A DNA stretch of 64,000 nt from Adiantum capillus-veneris (lineage: Eukaryota; Streptophyta; Polypodiopsida; Polypodiales; Pteridaceae), in NCBI GenBank assembly GCA_014529385.2, contig CM043945.1, positions 95,332,112 to 95,396,111 of the forward strand, given 5' to 3'. Positions 27,141-39,715 of the stretch are shown in pieces. The position numbers were made by a program, and so were the translations under genes. The number at the start of each line of letters is the position of its first letter. The first letter of the stretch is position 1. Below the pieces are notes generated by a model, which was given only the letters and a program-made list of their open reading frames with translations, did not search any database and was not told the DNA's origin.

Positions 27141-29766
27141 GTGTGTACGTAAAATCCATGTGTCATTTTCTATGCAAGTTGCAAAACGAGGCTAAAATTT
27201 CATTGTTGCGTAAAGATCTAGAATCGAAGATATGAGATCTCTATTTGTGATCGTGGATGGTACGGAGAAAATTCAGGGCCAACTTTGGAGCTGACTTTTT
27301 ATTCGCCAAAATATTCCTTTCACCGAAATAGCTTGGTCGGACGGCGGTTGGAAGACAATCAAAAAATGGCCCCACTACAACGGTGGAAGCTTCAAAGAGA
27401 ATCTTAGAAGGTGATGGACACACAACAAAGGCCATACATCCAAGATACCAATCATGCTTTAGATTATGAACAAATAGTAATTCAAAGGCAAGGAGTGCTT
27501 GAACTTCAACTAGATTATATCCTTGAAACTAAAGAAAGACACCTTAGAAATAGAGTATCAAAGAACATCTGCTGCTTAAAAAAAAGGTGGTAACAACAAT
27601 GTAGCCACTTCTCATGCTTCTTCTGCAAGTGGTAAATCACTTGTTCCATATATATATATATATATATGTATGTATATATATTCCACATGGCATGCCACAA
27701 GCCGAACTCACTCCTAGACATGTAACGTGCAGACATCAAGCTCACCTCCCAACCATAGAGCCAATATGAGCTCACCCTCAAGCCTGAGGACCTACAGTCA
27801 GTGGGGCTAGCCTCTGTCGCAAGGATCAATGTCCAATACAAAAAAGGGGAGAAAGTAGGATAAAATAAATAAAAATATGTAGTACCAGATTCTATTCGAA
27901 TTTTAAAAAAAAATTAGGGGAGTTTGTTCTTACCAATTCAGGGTTTGGGTACTCATTCTTTTGAATGGATTAGAGTGCTCATTCTCTTCTACGGTACCCT
28001 ATTCTTTAGGGTTCAGTCAAACTCAAGAAGAGGCCAATAATCCATTTGATCTCTTCATTGTCCTTCATTCCTTCTTGAAGCTCTTCATCAAGCGAGAGAG
28101 TCTCTGGCAAACCAATAAAGGATGCATTAGGCACTCATAAAGGCTCAATGTCCAACTCTAAGGCCAGATGTTTCGTTTCATCATCCATTGCATCAGTGTC
28201 ACTCTCTTCTTTGTTAGAGTAGTCGTCATGTGTTAATGTTGTTAGGAGATGGGAATGTGTAGAACTCGTGTTGTTCTCTTGAGTTACATCATTTGAGATT
28301 CCATCTGAGTTGATGGTATCAGATATTAAACATCATCAAGGATTGACAGACACAACTTGCCTCCATGGACTAAGAGAATCTGGAGAACTATAGAAGAAGG
28401 CCTGCTCACAATGTGCGGGCAAAACATATGGTTCTTGTGTAGTCTGTAATGGTTCTGAAGAGTCAACTACCCAAAAACCAAATGGCTCTTGTCTCATTGT
28501 AGATCTAGCCTCTTTATACTTAGCATGGAACCAATGCATGCTACAGTTCAAGTCTTATCTGATTTTGTTGAGCTGACATGCCACTATGGTCGATTTTTGG
28601 TCATAGATCTTCGTGCACTACTCGGATTCTAGGGTTTTTTTCAGGGGTTTAGACTAGCTACCTGCCGTACAGAATGGATCATTGATAAGTATAGAACTTA
28701 CCCCTCAGGTCTCGTGTGAGACCGCGCTGAAAACAGGAAATTGTGGACTCCAGAAAATGCGCGCGAAGAAGGTCGAAAAGCTCTCTCTCCAAAGGCAACA
28801 AGTGGAAATGAGGTGATTTTAGCATGCCTTGGGTATCTATACTCGGACTTCCCAAACCATTTTTTTACAAATTCCTCTATTAGTCCTACTAAGCCGTGAA
28901 ATCTATGTTAAGCTCAAAAATTTCCTCAATCAGATCCCTGTAGCTCATTCTGCAAGAATTCTGCAAAAGTGAGTCTGGCCGCCTAATTTAGGCTTCCCGC
29001 TTCCATCTGCTGATTTGATTGAAATTTTTTGTGCATGTTGGCCTTGTTTTTCCCATCATCATCGTATCTTTAGTTTTTCCATCTGAGCTCCTTTGCTATT
29101 TATTATTAATTTTTGACATGTTTATTAGAATCAAAGAAAATAACAAAATACGCTAAAAAATAATTATAAATCCAATAATTAAGAAAATCCATTGAAAAAC
29201 ACACCTTGGTTTTTTGTTGGATTTCTCAATTTCTTAAGTCTCAATATCAAGAAAAATGATTAAAAAATAACCAAAAAGGACTAATTTTTATTATTTTCTA
29301 ATAGTATATACACTATTTACACTCATTGGGGAGATAGTATCATTTAAATTTCCCCTGTTGATAATTTATAAGGGCATTATTAGGTAATTTTGCAAAAAAT
29401 CACACGTTAACATCAAACTTTGTCCTCTCTCTTCAAACATTGCCCTTAATTACTTAGTGCCCTTCCACCCCTCCTAGATGGCGTACTCCAGGACGACTAT
29501 TTGCATGGGTTGAACAATGTGTCTATGCATAGCCTTGGTTGGCTCTACCGTGCTTTGAAGATCAATGTAGTTCAAACCATTATGTTGTGCAAGAGTTGGG
29601 TCTTGAGTAATTAACTCAAAGGTTTCTGATGTCGAGGCTTTCTGATGGTGTCATCCAAAGAGCAAATCTTGTAGCTTGTGTGCTCTCTGCTTGATTGTAC
29701 CATCGGGATGCTTTAGCACACTGATTGCCTGAGCTGTTGGTATCACTTTTGACTGTTGTCGAGCTT
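27141..29766. other. Non-coding; probably contains the decayed 3' end and LTR of the adjacent gypsy element
   Basis: No gene recognised. A (TA)n tract lies at about 27,646-27,680. The minus-strand gypsy element at 29.8-43.3 kb should end here with a polypurine tract and 3' LTR; CTCCTAGATGG preceded by CCCTTCCACCC near 29,461 (a purine run on the minus strand) is one candidate polypurine tract, but no paired LTR was found. Confidence 0.4.
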
Positions 29767-30771
29767 TTACCCGCCATTGATATCTTGGTTTGTCTTGGTC
29801 AGAATGGTGTGGTTGAGTATTCTGAGACTTAACTCTCCATTGTTTGACCGGTTTTGCAGTTTACGGGGAGAAGATGAGTGATCCTTTTTCTTCCAAATCC
29901 ATTTCGTGTTAGATTCCCTTCTTTGATATGCTTGTCTTTGTGTTGTGATCTTTGGAATCGTCTTGGATATTGTAGATGATGTTTTGGACATCCAGATTTG
30001 AATCAGGTTGTCCTTAAGCTGTGCTTTTGGTACCCAAATTTGCTTGACTCCTTGCATGCTACTTGTAGCATTTTCTTGTCGATAGGATAGAGAAGATTGA
30101 TTGCTTTGTGGTTTGCTCTGTTGGGCACTCCCTTTCCATTCCTCCTTGCTTGGTGCAATTGGAACAATGAGTTGTCCGCCTTTAGGTGATAGCTTGAGCT
30201 GATTGGTATCCCAACCTGGTACTACCTTGTACGTCCACGTCCATGAGATTCCAAGAATCATTGTCTCATTCATGTGTTCATCATGTAAACATACAAACTG
30301 ATGAGGACATGAACATCCATGTACTATCACATTTAAGTTGACTACTCCCAATGTTAGTGTTGGGTTCTTGTTGCATCCTTTGATAGTCGCTATTCCTGCT
30401 GTCAATGATTGACTTGTTGCTTTTTTGTATGTCAAATAACTGACTGCATTTATTCGAGCTCATGTGTCAACCAATGCATTTGTGCTATAATTGTTGAGTT
30501 GTACTTTTATGCAAAGGTCCATTCTATCTAACCATTCATCATCTGTTGACACTACATCTTTCTGCAATTCCCATTGTCGGTCATCTTTTTCCAGAGTGTT
30601 GATGGGAATAGGTATTTGTTGATTCTTGACAGTAGCTTTCCTTTTGAGTACTCGAAGCCGAGCTTCTTCATGGGCTTCATCAATAACCTGCTATCGTTTT
30701 ATCTTTCTTTGCTTAGCTGCATGCATTCTTTCTAGCAATTCATTGGTTAGTGGCAAATTGTACTTCTTTAA
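29767..30771 (-). pseudogene. Second retropepsin-like domain located after integrase (element 1)
   Basis: In the same frame as the integrase C-terminus, after a TGA at 30,772-30,774, the reading continues with a charged helical stretch (NELLERMHAAKQRK ... EARLRVLKRKA, with a TAG inside it), then NALVDT-ARINAVS. The active-site motif D-T-G-A has its Gly codon as TGA at 30,460-30,462. Further on come LTLGVVNLNVIVHG and MILGISWTW, the positions of the flap/strand and ILG motif of retroviral-type aspartic proteases. A low-complexity tail rich in Q, S and K follows to the stop at 29,767. The element already has a protease before RT, so this is an additional copy. The same architecture occurs in the element at 62.2-64 kb. 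Protease activity is inferred from motifs only and is absent in this copy. Confidence 0.6.
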
Positions 30772-31939
30772 TCAACATCCACTAATCCAATTAGCCATCG
30801 GTTCAGCATTTAGGGTGGATAACTTAACTGCTCCACTTCGAGATACATCTTCAATTATAAACGGTCCGTTTTCCTTTTTCTTAAACTTTGAAATGTGTTG
30901 CTTAAGGGAATAGACTAAAACTAAATCCCCTTTCTTGAAGATTTCTGTAATTAGATAGGAATCAAAAACTGTTTCTGTTTCCGCTTTTGTGCATAGATGT
31001 GAGCTACAACAATTAGCCTTGCTCATCTAGATTTTCTAAATCTTCAAGTCTCTCTGACAATTCATGCCCAGTCCACTCAAGATCCTTAGCTACCCTTAGT
31101 GTTGGCAATAGAAATTCTATCGGCAGTATGGCATCAAGACCATAAACAAGGTTAAAGGGTGTAGCATTTAAAGCTGTTTTGAATGAAACTCGATAAGCCC
31201 ATAGAGCTGCATGGAGATTCATTTCCCAGTCTGTCCTTCCTGAACTAACCACTTTAGTCAATAATGAGCTAAGAATTTTATTCGTATGCTCAGCTTGTTC
31301 ATTTGCTTGAGGGTGATAGGGAGATGATTTGTTATGGATGACCATAAATTTATTAAGCAGATACTCGATTACCTTATTGAGGAAATGAGTTTCTCTATCA
31401 TTGACTATTTCTATTGGCAGTCCATATCTTGTGGACACATACTCATATAAGAATGCGGTAGTGGTTCTGGCATCATTCTTTTGAGTTGCTTTAGCTTCGG
31501 CCCACTTGGTCAAATAGTCCGTAGCTACAATGATATATTGATCTTGGGTTCTATAAGCAAGTGGTTGTATTGGCTCAACAAAATCTATACCCCATTCTAC
31601 GAAAGCTCTAGCTCCCATCATTGGTCTTAAGGGCATTCTATCTACATAGGTTGGCATTTTTTCTCATTGACAAGCATCACATCTCCGAACATATTCTTTG
31701 GCATCTACAAAAAGTGTTGGCCACCATATGCCTGCCATTAAGATTGCTCTTGCATTGGTCACACTAGAAAAGTGACCTCTAGCTAGTCCAACACGTGCTT
31801 GTTCTATAATTGAAATATATTCGTCTTTATTTGCACAAAGACGCAGATGTTGGTCCTTACCTCTCCGATACAATTGGTTTTCTATAAGAGCATAATCTCT
31901 TACTTTAGTTTCAATTGCTCTTTGACGGCGTTTACTCAT
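30772..31939 (-). pseudogene. Ty3/gypsy integrase (element 1, broken)
   Basis: The zinc domain (31,939-31,664) has HFSSVTNARAILMAGIWWP then YVRRCDACQ and ends in a stop. The core (31,657-31,013) shows D in WGIDFVEP, D in IVNDRETHF and E in YHPQANEQAEHTN, so all three catalytic positions are present. After a frameshift at about 31,020 the C-terminal domain (31,026-30,772) reads KKGDLVLVY, GPFIIEDV and WISGC. There is no chromodomain. The style and the short C-terminal domain fit the Tat/Athila side of plant gypsy elements. Confidence 0.9.
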
Positions 31940-32542
31940 ATCCTTAGGAAATGTTCGCCTTGATAAGTAAGTAACTAGATAGTTACTCCACTTAGGAATA
32001 TGTGATATTTAGAACAATGTTACATGAGGTATGGGTGTTTGTTTTTGATATTGTGGACAATTTTTCACAAAAGAATGAGCATCACTCCTCATAGTTGGCC
32101 AAAATACTCTGAGTCTTAAGATCCGTCGCATAGTTTGATCTTCTACAAAGTGAAGTTCTACTATGGTAATATGCACTTGACTTAGGTATTAGGTTTTCTC
32201 CTCATGATTAATGCATCAGAGCAATATTCCATCCCGATTTCTTTTGTATAGCCTCCCAGCTAGTAACTGATACATAGCCAATTGCTCAATTAATCCACTT
32301 GTAATAGGAAGTGGTATTTGCGAATCCTTTTGAGCTATGGTCATCAATGATACCATATTTTCCGACCATCAAGGTATCATTTCATGGAGGACAGATAGGC
32401 ATCTGGTAGATCATCGTCTACCTTTAGGTGGTTCCCCTGAAACAATCCTAGATAAATGATCTGCTCTTTGATGTGTAGTCCCCTTTTTTACAACTACAGT
32501 GAAATCAAATTCCAGAAGAATGATGAACCATCTCACTATTCT

Positions 32543-33109
32543 TCATGTGTTGCATGGCTTGTTGACCAAATACAATAAGGCTTGGTGGTCCATAAAGAAC
32601 ACAAATTTGTTTGCTAATAAGTAATGTCTATACTTTTTTACGGCATAGATCATTCCTAATCCTTCCCTTTCTGTGGTGGTATAATTCTTTTCCGCCATGT
32701 TCACCTGTCGGCTAGCATAAGAAATAGGAAAATCAATTTTCCCATCTCCTGGTTGAGCTAGTATACACCTGATGGCAAAATTGGAAGCATCTACATATAT
32801 GTGGAATATCTTACTCCAATCTGGTGCTTTCAATATTGGAGCTGAAGTGAGATCTTTCTTAGGATTCATGAAGGATTTCTCACACGCATCAGTCCATTCA
32901 AAGTGTGTAATCACGTTATACATGGGTTTTGCAATTATAGCGCACATATAAATGAACCGTCTATAATATCCACAATGTCCCATGAAGGTTTGAACCCCTT
33001 TGATTGTTGTTTGTCTAGGAAAATCAGCAATAACATGAATTTTGTCCATGTCAGTAGCTATACCATTTTTAGACACTATATGTCCAAGAATTTTTCCTTG
33101 TCTACCCAT
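32543..33109 (-). pseudogene. Ty3/gypsy RT connection domain and RNase H (element 1)
   Basis: Contains LGHIVSKNGIATDMDKI, the FMGHCGYYRRFI thumb/connection block, then RNase H with D in IYVDASNFAIRCILAQ, E in TTTEREGLGMIYAVKKYRHY and D in FFMDHQALLYLVNKP. The three acidic positions are retained over 188 codons. It is separated from RT by a frameshift near 33,115-33,130. Downstream, 32,542-31,940 carries the stop-rich rest of RNase H and the region before integrase. Confidence 0.88.
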
Positions 33110-33129
33110 GAATGTGCACTTCTCAGGAT

Positions 33130-33707
33130 TTAAGCAAATCCTATAAAGTCTACAAGTTTTTTGAATACCTTTTTGAGGTGTTCAAAATTATCAGCTCGGA
33201 TTAATGAATGTACGCATAGATCATCCATACATACTTCCAAGAATTTCCTAAGATATTCCTTAAAAGCATGGCTCATCAATCTTTGAAAGGTGGCACGAGC
33301 ATTAGTTAACCCAAAAGGCATGACCCAAAGGCAATTTTATGATGGTCTTGTGGGTCAACCGAAAGTTGATTGTATCCCGAAAAGCCATCTAAAAAGCTGT
33401 AAGCTTCTTTACCTGCAACTCGTTCTAAATCATGCTCGGTGATTGGAAGAGGAAAGTTGTCTCTAATGGTAGCTGCATTCACTTTCTTGAGGTTGATACA
33501 CACTCGTAATTTTTCATTCTTCTTTGGTACTATCACAATTGGAGACACCCAATCTGTGTGTTCTACTTCATAAATGAATTCAGCCTACCTTAGCTTTTCA
33601 ATCTCTTCTTTGATATTCCTAGCAAATGTTTTATTGTATGTGTATGGCCTTTGTCTACTTTGTTTTGCATCATCTCTCATGGGTATGGTATGTTGACAAA
33701 TTTTGAA
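33130..33707 (-). pseudogene. Ty3/gypsy reverse transcriptase palm (element 1, broken)
   Basis: SPIVIVPKKNEKLRVCINLK begins the domain (33,548), followed by FPLPITEHDLERVAG and SFLDGFSGYNQ with the first catalytic Asp. After a frameshift at about 33,310 the frame gives MPFGLTNARATFQRLM and the catalytic box reads VCMDDLCVH, with Cys where Y/F-x-DD has an aromatic residue. Upstream codons to about 33,700 continue the domain in another frame. Confidence 0.85.
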
Positions 33708-34807
33708 TCAACACCCTTGAGATCTTTGTAAGACCAAGCAAAGATATCTCGGTATTATTTCAGTAAGACAAAAGCCCTTCTTCTTCTTCCGTAAGGTCAT
33801 TTGCAATGTAGGTTGGTCTAGGCTCTTCTCCTGTTCGGCCAAATCTATCTTTTTTGCGTTTTCAGGCCCTTCGTAGGACTCACCCTGTTTTTGTAGTTCT
33901 CTAACAGGTTGTTCAACTATGATTTTTTGATCTTGGAGAGTATATTTCTTGTACTGGGATGGAACACTCATTACATCTTTACCATCTTTTTAGTGGTTTC
34001 CATTTCGGTTGTATGTATATCCTTTAGAGCTTTTTTGTACTCTTGATATTTCTTTTTTTGTTTGACTCTTGTCAGGGTTGAATCCTTGTCCTGGTTTTTA
34101 GGTTTTTCTTGGGTTTCCTTTCTCGTTTTTCTCGACGTTTTTGTGATTTCTGGATTTTTGTTTGAAGGATATCTGTCAGTGATTTTGTCCTTGACACAAT
34201 CATGTGCATCTATCTACATAAAGAAGTGTGTTCTACTGGAGACTGATGGCATAGGTCTAGCTTTCAAATTTTTAGTGTCTCTTTTTCGTCTATACCATTT
34301 CTGTCTTCTCGATTTCTGGTTAGGAAAGTCAAAAAACTTTTCCTCCCCTCCTTTCATGAGTAGCTTAGCTCTCACATGTTCTTTTTCTGACCCCGAATCA
34401 TCTAAGGTAGCTGAGTGTTCTTCTAACTCATCTATTGCGTCATAGTAAAGGTCTGAAAAGACTTGTTGAGCTTTCATCAAGTCCTTGGATTCTTGAATTT
34501 TGTCTTCAATGTGGAGGGTTGAGATCATTTGTATGGGAATTATGTCATAGCCGTCCTCATTGCAAAATTGAGTAGGCATAGACGTATTTACACATACATC
34601 CATTGTCGCTAAAATTTGAGTCCACTCAAATGGCTCAAACAATTGCTCTGGAAAGGGTTCGGGTACACAGGCTTCGTCTATGCAATCCCTTTCTAAGGTA
34701 CATAGGCTTCGTCTGTGCAATCCCTTTCTAAGGTACATTCTTCTCGTTTTAAGCTCCCGTTTTTTGAAGCTCCACACATCCAAATAGGAGTGTCTTTGTT
34801 CAACCAA
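33708..34807 (-). pseudogene. Protease-RT spacer region of gypsy pol (element 1)
   Basis: An acidic, low-complexity stretch (34,807-34,214) followed by a lysine/glutamate-rich one (33,971-33,708). Neither has a catalytic motif. A 38-base unit encoding a repeated RLR-type segment is duplicated at about 34,660-34,735. Such spacers between protease and RT are common in Tat/Athila-like pol; here it is bounded by the protease remnant above 34,810 and RT below 33,700. Confidence 0.55.
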
Positions 34808-34980
34808 GATGGAAGCTTAGTTTAAGCCAAAGAGACTGAATCGAATTCTTGTATGGGTGTTTTCATGACATCTCTATAAGTGTGATCTTTTAGATTAACC
34901 CCAGTTATTAATCCCATTTGCTTCAAGTACAAATAATTGTTTCTCCAACTCTTGAATGAGTTGTACTTGTCGCATGAAAG

Positions 34981-35152
34981 TGTTGGGATTAAAGCCCAAG
35001 TGGCCTCTTATACGGATATGGCCGGTCGCCCACCTAACTCACTTATCACTAACTATTTGTATATACTCACATATACTTATGCGAATAATAACATTTGGGA
35101 GATAACCCTTCAACGAATTCTCTACGTATTGTGTAAGCTCTCTGTCTGTGTA

Positions 35153-35238
<86 letters not shown>

Positions 35239-35266
35239 TCGATCTAAGCTCCGCTCTGCGACTTCA
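34981..35266 (+). repeat. 5' LTR of copia element 1
   Basis: Begins TGTTGGGATTAAAGCCC and ends CGACTTCA. It contains a (TG)n run at 35,155-35,236 that makes up over a quarter of its length. The CTCTCTGTCTGTGTATC just before the run is shared with the 3' LTR. Confidence 0.95.
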
Positions 35267-35268
35267 AT

Positions 35269-35280
35269 TGGTATCAGAGC
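35269..35280 (+). promoter_or_regulatory. Primer binding site (tRNA-Met type) of copia element 1
   Basis: TGGTATCAGAGC, two bases after the LTR end, complementary to the 3' end of plant initiator tRNA-Met. The leader from 35,281 to 36,329 has no recognisable gene. Confidence 0.92.
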
Positions 35281-36329
35281 AAGGTTGAGTGCGTTTTCGC
35301 ATAATTGCGCGCCCGCACACTTTTCAGGCAAATTCTAGATCCAGAGCTTGGAAATTCACACTCGGCATTTCGGGAGTATTTGCAATAGACGACCTGGGGT
35401 TTTACCCCCCTTTCGAAGCTGTTTATGCCCTCATAATTTCGTTATGAGTACTACATCAAAAGATAGGTTTCGGCCGCAAAGAAATCCCTCTTGTGTAGAT
35501 TGGCAAGCAGGAGGTGGCCGGCATCAATATCGGCATCGACATGCGTCACTCATTAGTCTTCAAAGCATCATCTATAGACCAGGTACACATATATATCATC
35601 AGATATATATATTGCAGTCTGCATTGCTACTTCTTGTGCTTGCCAGGTTCCAGGGGAGGTGTGGCCATATGACGGCTTGACACCACTGGCATGTATTGTA
35701 GATTGATGTACTTTGATTGTGGGTCTGCTAGTTGTGAGTCACGTTAGCAGACAGACCGCCACAGTGGTCATGGGACAGTGATTGGTCTATTGTAGGATGT
35801 ATGCTGTTCTAGGCAGTTTGCTGAGCCATCTGAGAGGGTCGTGTGTGAGGTTTTTTGAAGCCAAGCACTGGGGGTTGGGTTACCCAGTGCGAGGTGGATT
35901 AGATTGCTAGAGTTCCCCTCTACACGCATCCTCTTCGGAGAATTTTATCCCATAGGATGCATGACTTTGTGTAGACACTGGATTGCATCTTATGCGTCAG
36001 GCCGTTGAGACATTGTTCAGGGTTCAGAGTCTTGAGACAGATACAGGTTCTGTGATCGCCCAGACAAGAGACAGTGTATGCTTACAGGATAGCATATTAC
36101 AAAGATTTTTTAGATTTGTCACTCATCAGCTATTTATGGTTGTTTTTGAGCTATCTTTTGGTTTCCAGAGCTCAATTTACAGGGGAGACTGTCAATTTTT
36201 TTTCAAAATACTGATAGTTCTTGAGGAGAGGTGTTCAGCTTGCTGTTTACAGCTTGTTTATTGTGTACAGAGGCCAATTTACAGGGGAAACTCTGTGGAT
36301 TTTTCCCAGGAGTAAACAGTTTGGTAGAC

Positions 36330-37422
36330 ATGGCATCTTCTCAAAGTGAGACTCTTTACAACATAAAGAAGCTGGATGGCACAAACTTTCCATTCTGGAA
36401 GAAGCAGATTTGGCAGGTTTTGGTGCAGAAAAAACAATTGAAGCCACTGAAGCTCAAAGAAGAGAGACCAGAAGGTATGGCTGAAGATGAGTCGGAAGAG
36501 CTTGACGAGTTAGCTTGTTCCACAATCATGTTGACACTGGCAAAAAATGTTTACTTCAACGTACCAGAAGAGACTACAGCGTATGGCGTATGGCAAAAGC
36601 TATGTGGTATGTATGAGAAACAAAGTGCTGCTTCTCAGGTTTACTGGCTCAAGAAATTGGTGGATTTGAAGATGAAGGAAGGGACAGTCATGTCAAATCA
36701 TCTCAATGAATGTCACACAATTTTCAAGCCAGTTAACAGCACAGGAGATAGTCTTTTCAAATTCAGTGAAGGCTATGTTTCTCTTAATCACTTTGCCAGA
36801 TAGTTGGGATACTTTTCGCACAACATTAAGTAATTCTGTCGCGCTAGAAGGTCTTACAACTACCAATGTAGAAGGCAGCTTGCTCACAAAGGAAGTGAAC
36901 AGGAAGAACATTGACAAAGGCAAAGGCAATAGTGCTTTGGTCGCTCGAGGGAGACAACAGTCTAAAGAGAAGAAGGGTAAGAAGGCACAAAACCAAAGTA
37001 AGTCTCGTGACTCGAAGTCAAAGGATGACCTAGAATGCTACCATTGTGGCAAGAAGGGTCACATGAAGAGAGATTGTACGAAGTGGAAACAAGAAAACGG
37101 CAAAACAAAGAGTTCTGAGCAAGATGAAAAGAAGAGTTCAGTGAAGATTGAAGAGGTGAATGTCACAGGATCAGGTTCAGACACCGATTCTGGTATAGAA
37201 GCTGGTGACATCTTCCTCACAAGCAATTTTGATTCTGCTTTCTTGACTGCAGAGGATGGACATGCTATGAGTGATTGGATTATCGACTCAGGGACATCTT
37301 TACATGTTTCTCCGCACAAAGAGTGGTTTACATCATATGTGGCTATTAAAGATTATGCCAGACTTGGCAATGAGCAGGTTTGTGACATACTTGGAGTGGG
37401 AGATGTGCAGCTGAAGTTTTAG
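36330..37422 (+). pseudogene. Copia gag and protease start (element 1, frameshifted)
   Basis: The start chosen is the Met at 36,330 (MASSQSETLYNIKKLDGTNF), which gives the usual copia gag N-terminus with the (L)DGTNFPFWK block; the Met at 36,231 would add an uncharacteristic leader. The UBN2-type gag continues to a frameshift near 36,740-36,800, then resumes (SLLTKEVNRKN). A CCHC knuckle CYHCGKKGHMKRDC lies near 37,040-37,080. The protease active site is WIIDSGTSLHVSP, close to the family DSGA/DSGT. A stop at 37,420-37,422 interrupts the protease. Confidence 0.9.
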
Positions 37423-38461
37423 AATGGCTCTTCTTTATGGCTCAAGAACGTCAGACATGTTCCAGCAATCCGAAAGAGCTTGATCAGTACAGGGAAGTTG
37501 GATGATGCGGGTTATGTGACAATTTTTGGGAACAATGCTTGGAAGATCTCCAAAAGTTCGATGACTGTAGCACATGGAAGCAAGTCAGGAACTTTGTACA
37601 CTTTACATGTTTCAAAGGTTAAAAACCATGTAATTAATGTGATTGAGCAGCCAAGTGTGACTGTGGCATCTTAGGCTGGGACATATGTCAAAAAGAGGAA
37701 TGGAAATACTTTCTCGTTATGGTTATTTGCCTGGCTTTTCATTTCAAGATTTCGAGTTTTGTGAGCATTGTGTTTATGGTAAGCAAACACAAGAACCGCA
37801 TAGATCAAAGGGAAATCGTAAGGATGAACGGTTAGCTCTTGTACACAGTGACTTATGCGAACCAATACCTAGTTTGTCGCTAGGGGGAGCAACGTACTTT
37901 TGTACCTTTATAGACGACTATTCTCGCAAAGTATGGGTTTACTTCTTAAAGCACAAGGATGAGGTGCTCAAGGTCTTTAAGACATTCTTGCAAATTGTGG
38001 AGAATCAAGCTAAGATGCTTAAGGACAGACAATGGTGGAGATACGTTTCCAAGGCTTTCCAAGACTTTTGTGAAGCAAAAGGGATAAAGCGAGAACTTAC
38101 TGCACCATACAATCCTTCACAAAATGGAGTTGCAGAACATATGAATAGGACCATACAAGAGAAGGTCAGAAGCATTTTGTCAAATGCTGAGTTGCCTGAT
38201 GGATTTTGGGCGGAAGCAGTGGCTACAACAGTCCATTTGATCAACAGGTCTCCTAGTAGGTTTTTGGATAAGAGTGAAGTGGCCGAGATGCTATGGACAG
38301 GCAAAGCACCTTCGTATAAGCATCTCAGAGTCTTTGGTTGTGAAGCTTATAGCCATATTTCTAAGGATTTGAGGACTAAGTTAGAACCAAAGAGCAGGAA
38401 GTGTATATTTCTTGGCTACGGAGAATCGGGCGAGATTGGTTTTCTGGCTTTGCGATCCTGA
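37423..38461 (+). pseudogene. Copia protease end and integrase (element 1, broken)
   Basis: NVRHVPAIRKSLISTGKLDD finishes the protease region. After a stop and frameshift at about 37,675, integrase shows the zinc domain end (EFCEHCVYGKQ), D in LVHSDLCEP, and E in NGVAEHMNRT. The second Asp block should read SDNGGEY. Here the frame gives KDRQWWRY, but DNGGD is present in the +1 frame, so two compensating indels shift a short piece. Downstream GCEAYSHISKD and RKCIFLGYG are standard copia blocks. The frame is lost at 38,461. Confidence 0.9.
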
Positions 38462-39715
38462 GTCCAAAAAATTTAATCGTAGCAATGATGTGCATTTCAA
38501 TGAAGCCAAGTTTCACGCTAAGCCAGAGAAGACAGAGGAGATTAGAAGAGTTGTCTTCAGGGAAGATGGACCTAGTGCTAGCACATCAAGACAGCATGGT
38601 CAGGATCAGGAACAGCCTATAGTGGCTAGAGAGGCAGAATTAGTTGTGGTGAGACGTTCTGAGCGTGTCTCCAAACCACCTAATCATTATGTGCCACCTC
38701 TAAATTATGTCATGCTCAGAGATTGCAGAGAACCATCTATTTACAAGGAGGCATTACAAGTGGTTGACTCAGAAAAATGGCAGTTGACCATGCAATCAAA
38801 GATGACGGCTCTGCATAAGAATCAAACGTGGGATTTGGTTCAATTGCCAAAGGGCAAGAAAGCTTTACCTTGTAAGTGGGTTTTAAAGGTATAAGCTTAC
38901 TCCTCATGTTGGACAGCCAAAATACAAAGCACGATTGGTTGCTATGAATTTTAAGCAAGAACACGGAATAGATTTTGATGAAGTCTTTTCACTAGTTGTC
39001 AAGATGACAACATTGAGAAGTGTACTTTCTTTGGTTGCCAAACATAATCTGCATTTACATCAGATGGATGTGAAAACGACATTTCTTCATGGAGATTTGC
39101 ATGAGGAGGTTTATATGTAGCAGCCAGAAGGGTATGTTGAGAAAGTCAAAGAGAAATTGGTATGTCGTTTGAGAAAGAGTCTCTATGGCTTGAAACAGGC
39201 ACCAAGAGAATGGTACAAGAAGTTTCACCAATTTATGATTTCTCAAGGATACAAGAGAAGTGAGACAGATCATTACCTGTATACTCGACAAGCTAAGGAT
39301 GGTAGCTTGATAAATCTCATCTTGTATGTGGATGACATGTTAATTGCTGGTAGACAAATGGCAGAAATTTCAGCTCTTAAATAAAAAATGGCAAAGTTTT
39401 TTGACATGAAAGACATGGGTGAGGCAAGTCATATACTGGGTATGCGTATCTAGCAAGATAGGTCAAAGAAGATGCTTTACTTATCAGGAAGAGTATATTG
39501 ACAAGGTGTTGCAACGTTTCCATATGGACAAGGGAAAGGCATTGATGACACCATTGCCGTCATATGTGAAACTAAGCAACCAAGATTGCCCACAGTTTGA
39601 GGTGAAAAAGATTGAAATGGATACGGTGTCGTATGCGTCTGCATGTGGGAGTTTGATGTATGCAATGATTTCTACACGTCCGGATATTGCATTTGCAGTG
39701 GGAGTGGCTTGGTAG
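38412..39715 (+). pseudogene. Copia reverse transcriptase (element 1, broken)
   Basis: RRSERVSKPPNHY and WQLTMQSKMTALHKNQTWDL lead into RT. After a shift at about 38,890 come [40 protein letters not shown] (the D of the first catalytic block is present) and then a TAG where E is usual. LYGLKQAPREWY and the catalytic LYVDDMLIAG (about 39,330) follow. Stops at 39,382 and 39,451 break the rest; GSLMYAMISTRPDIAFAVG is the block before RNase H. Confidence 0.92.
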
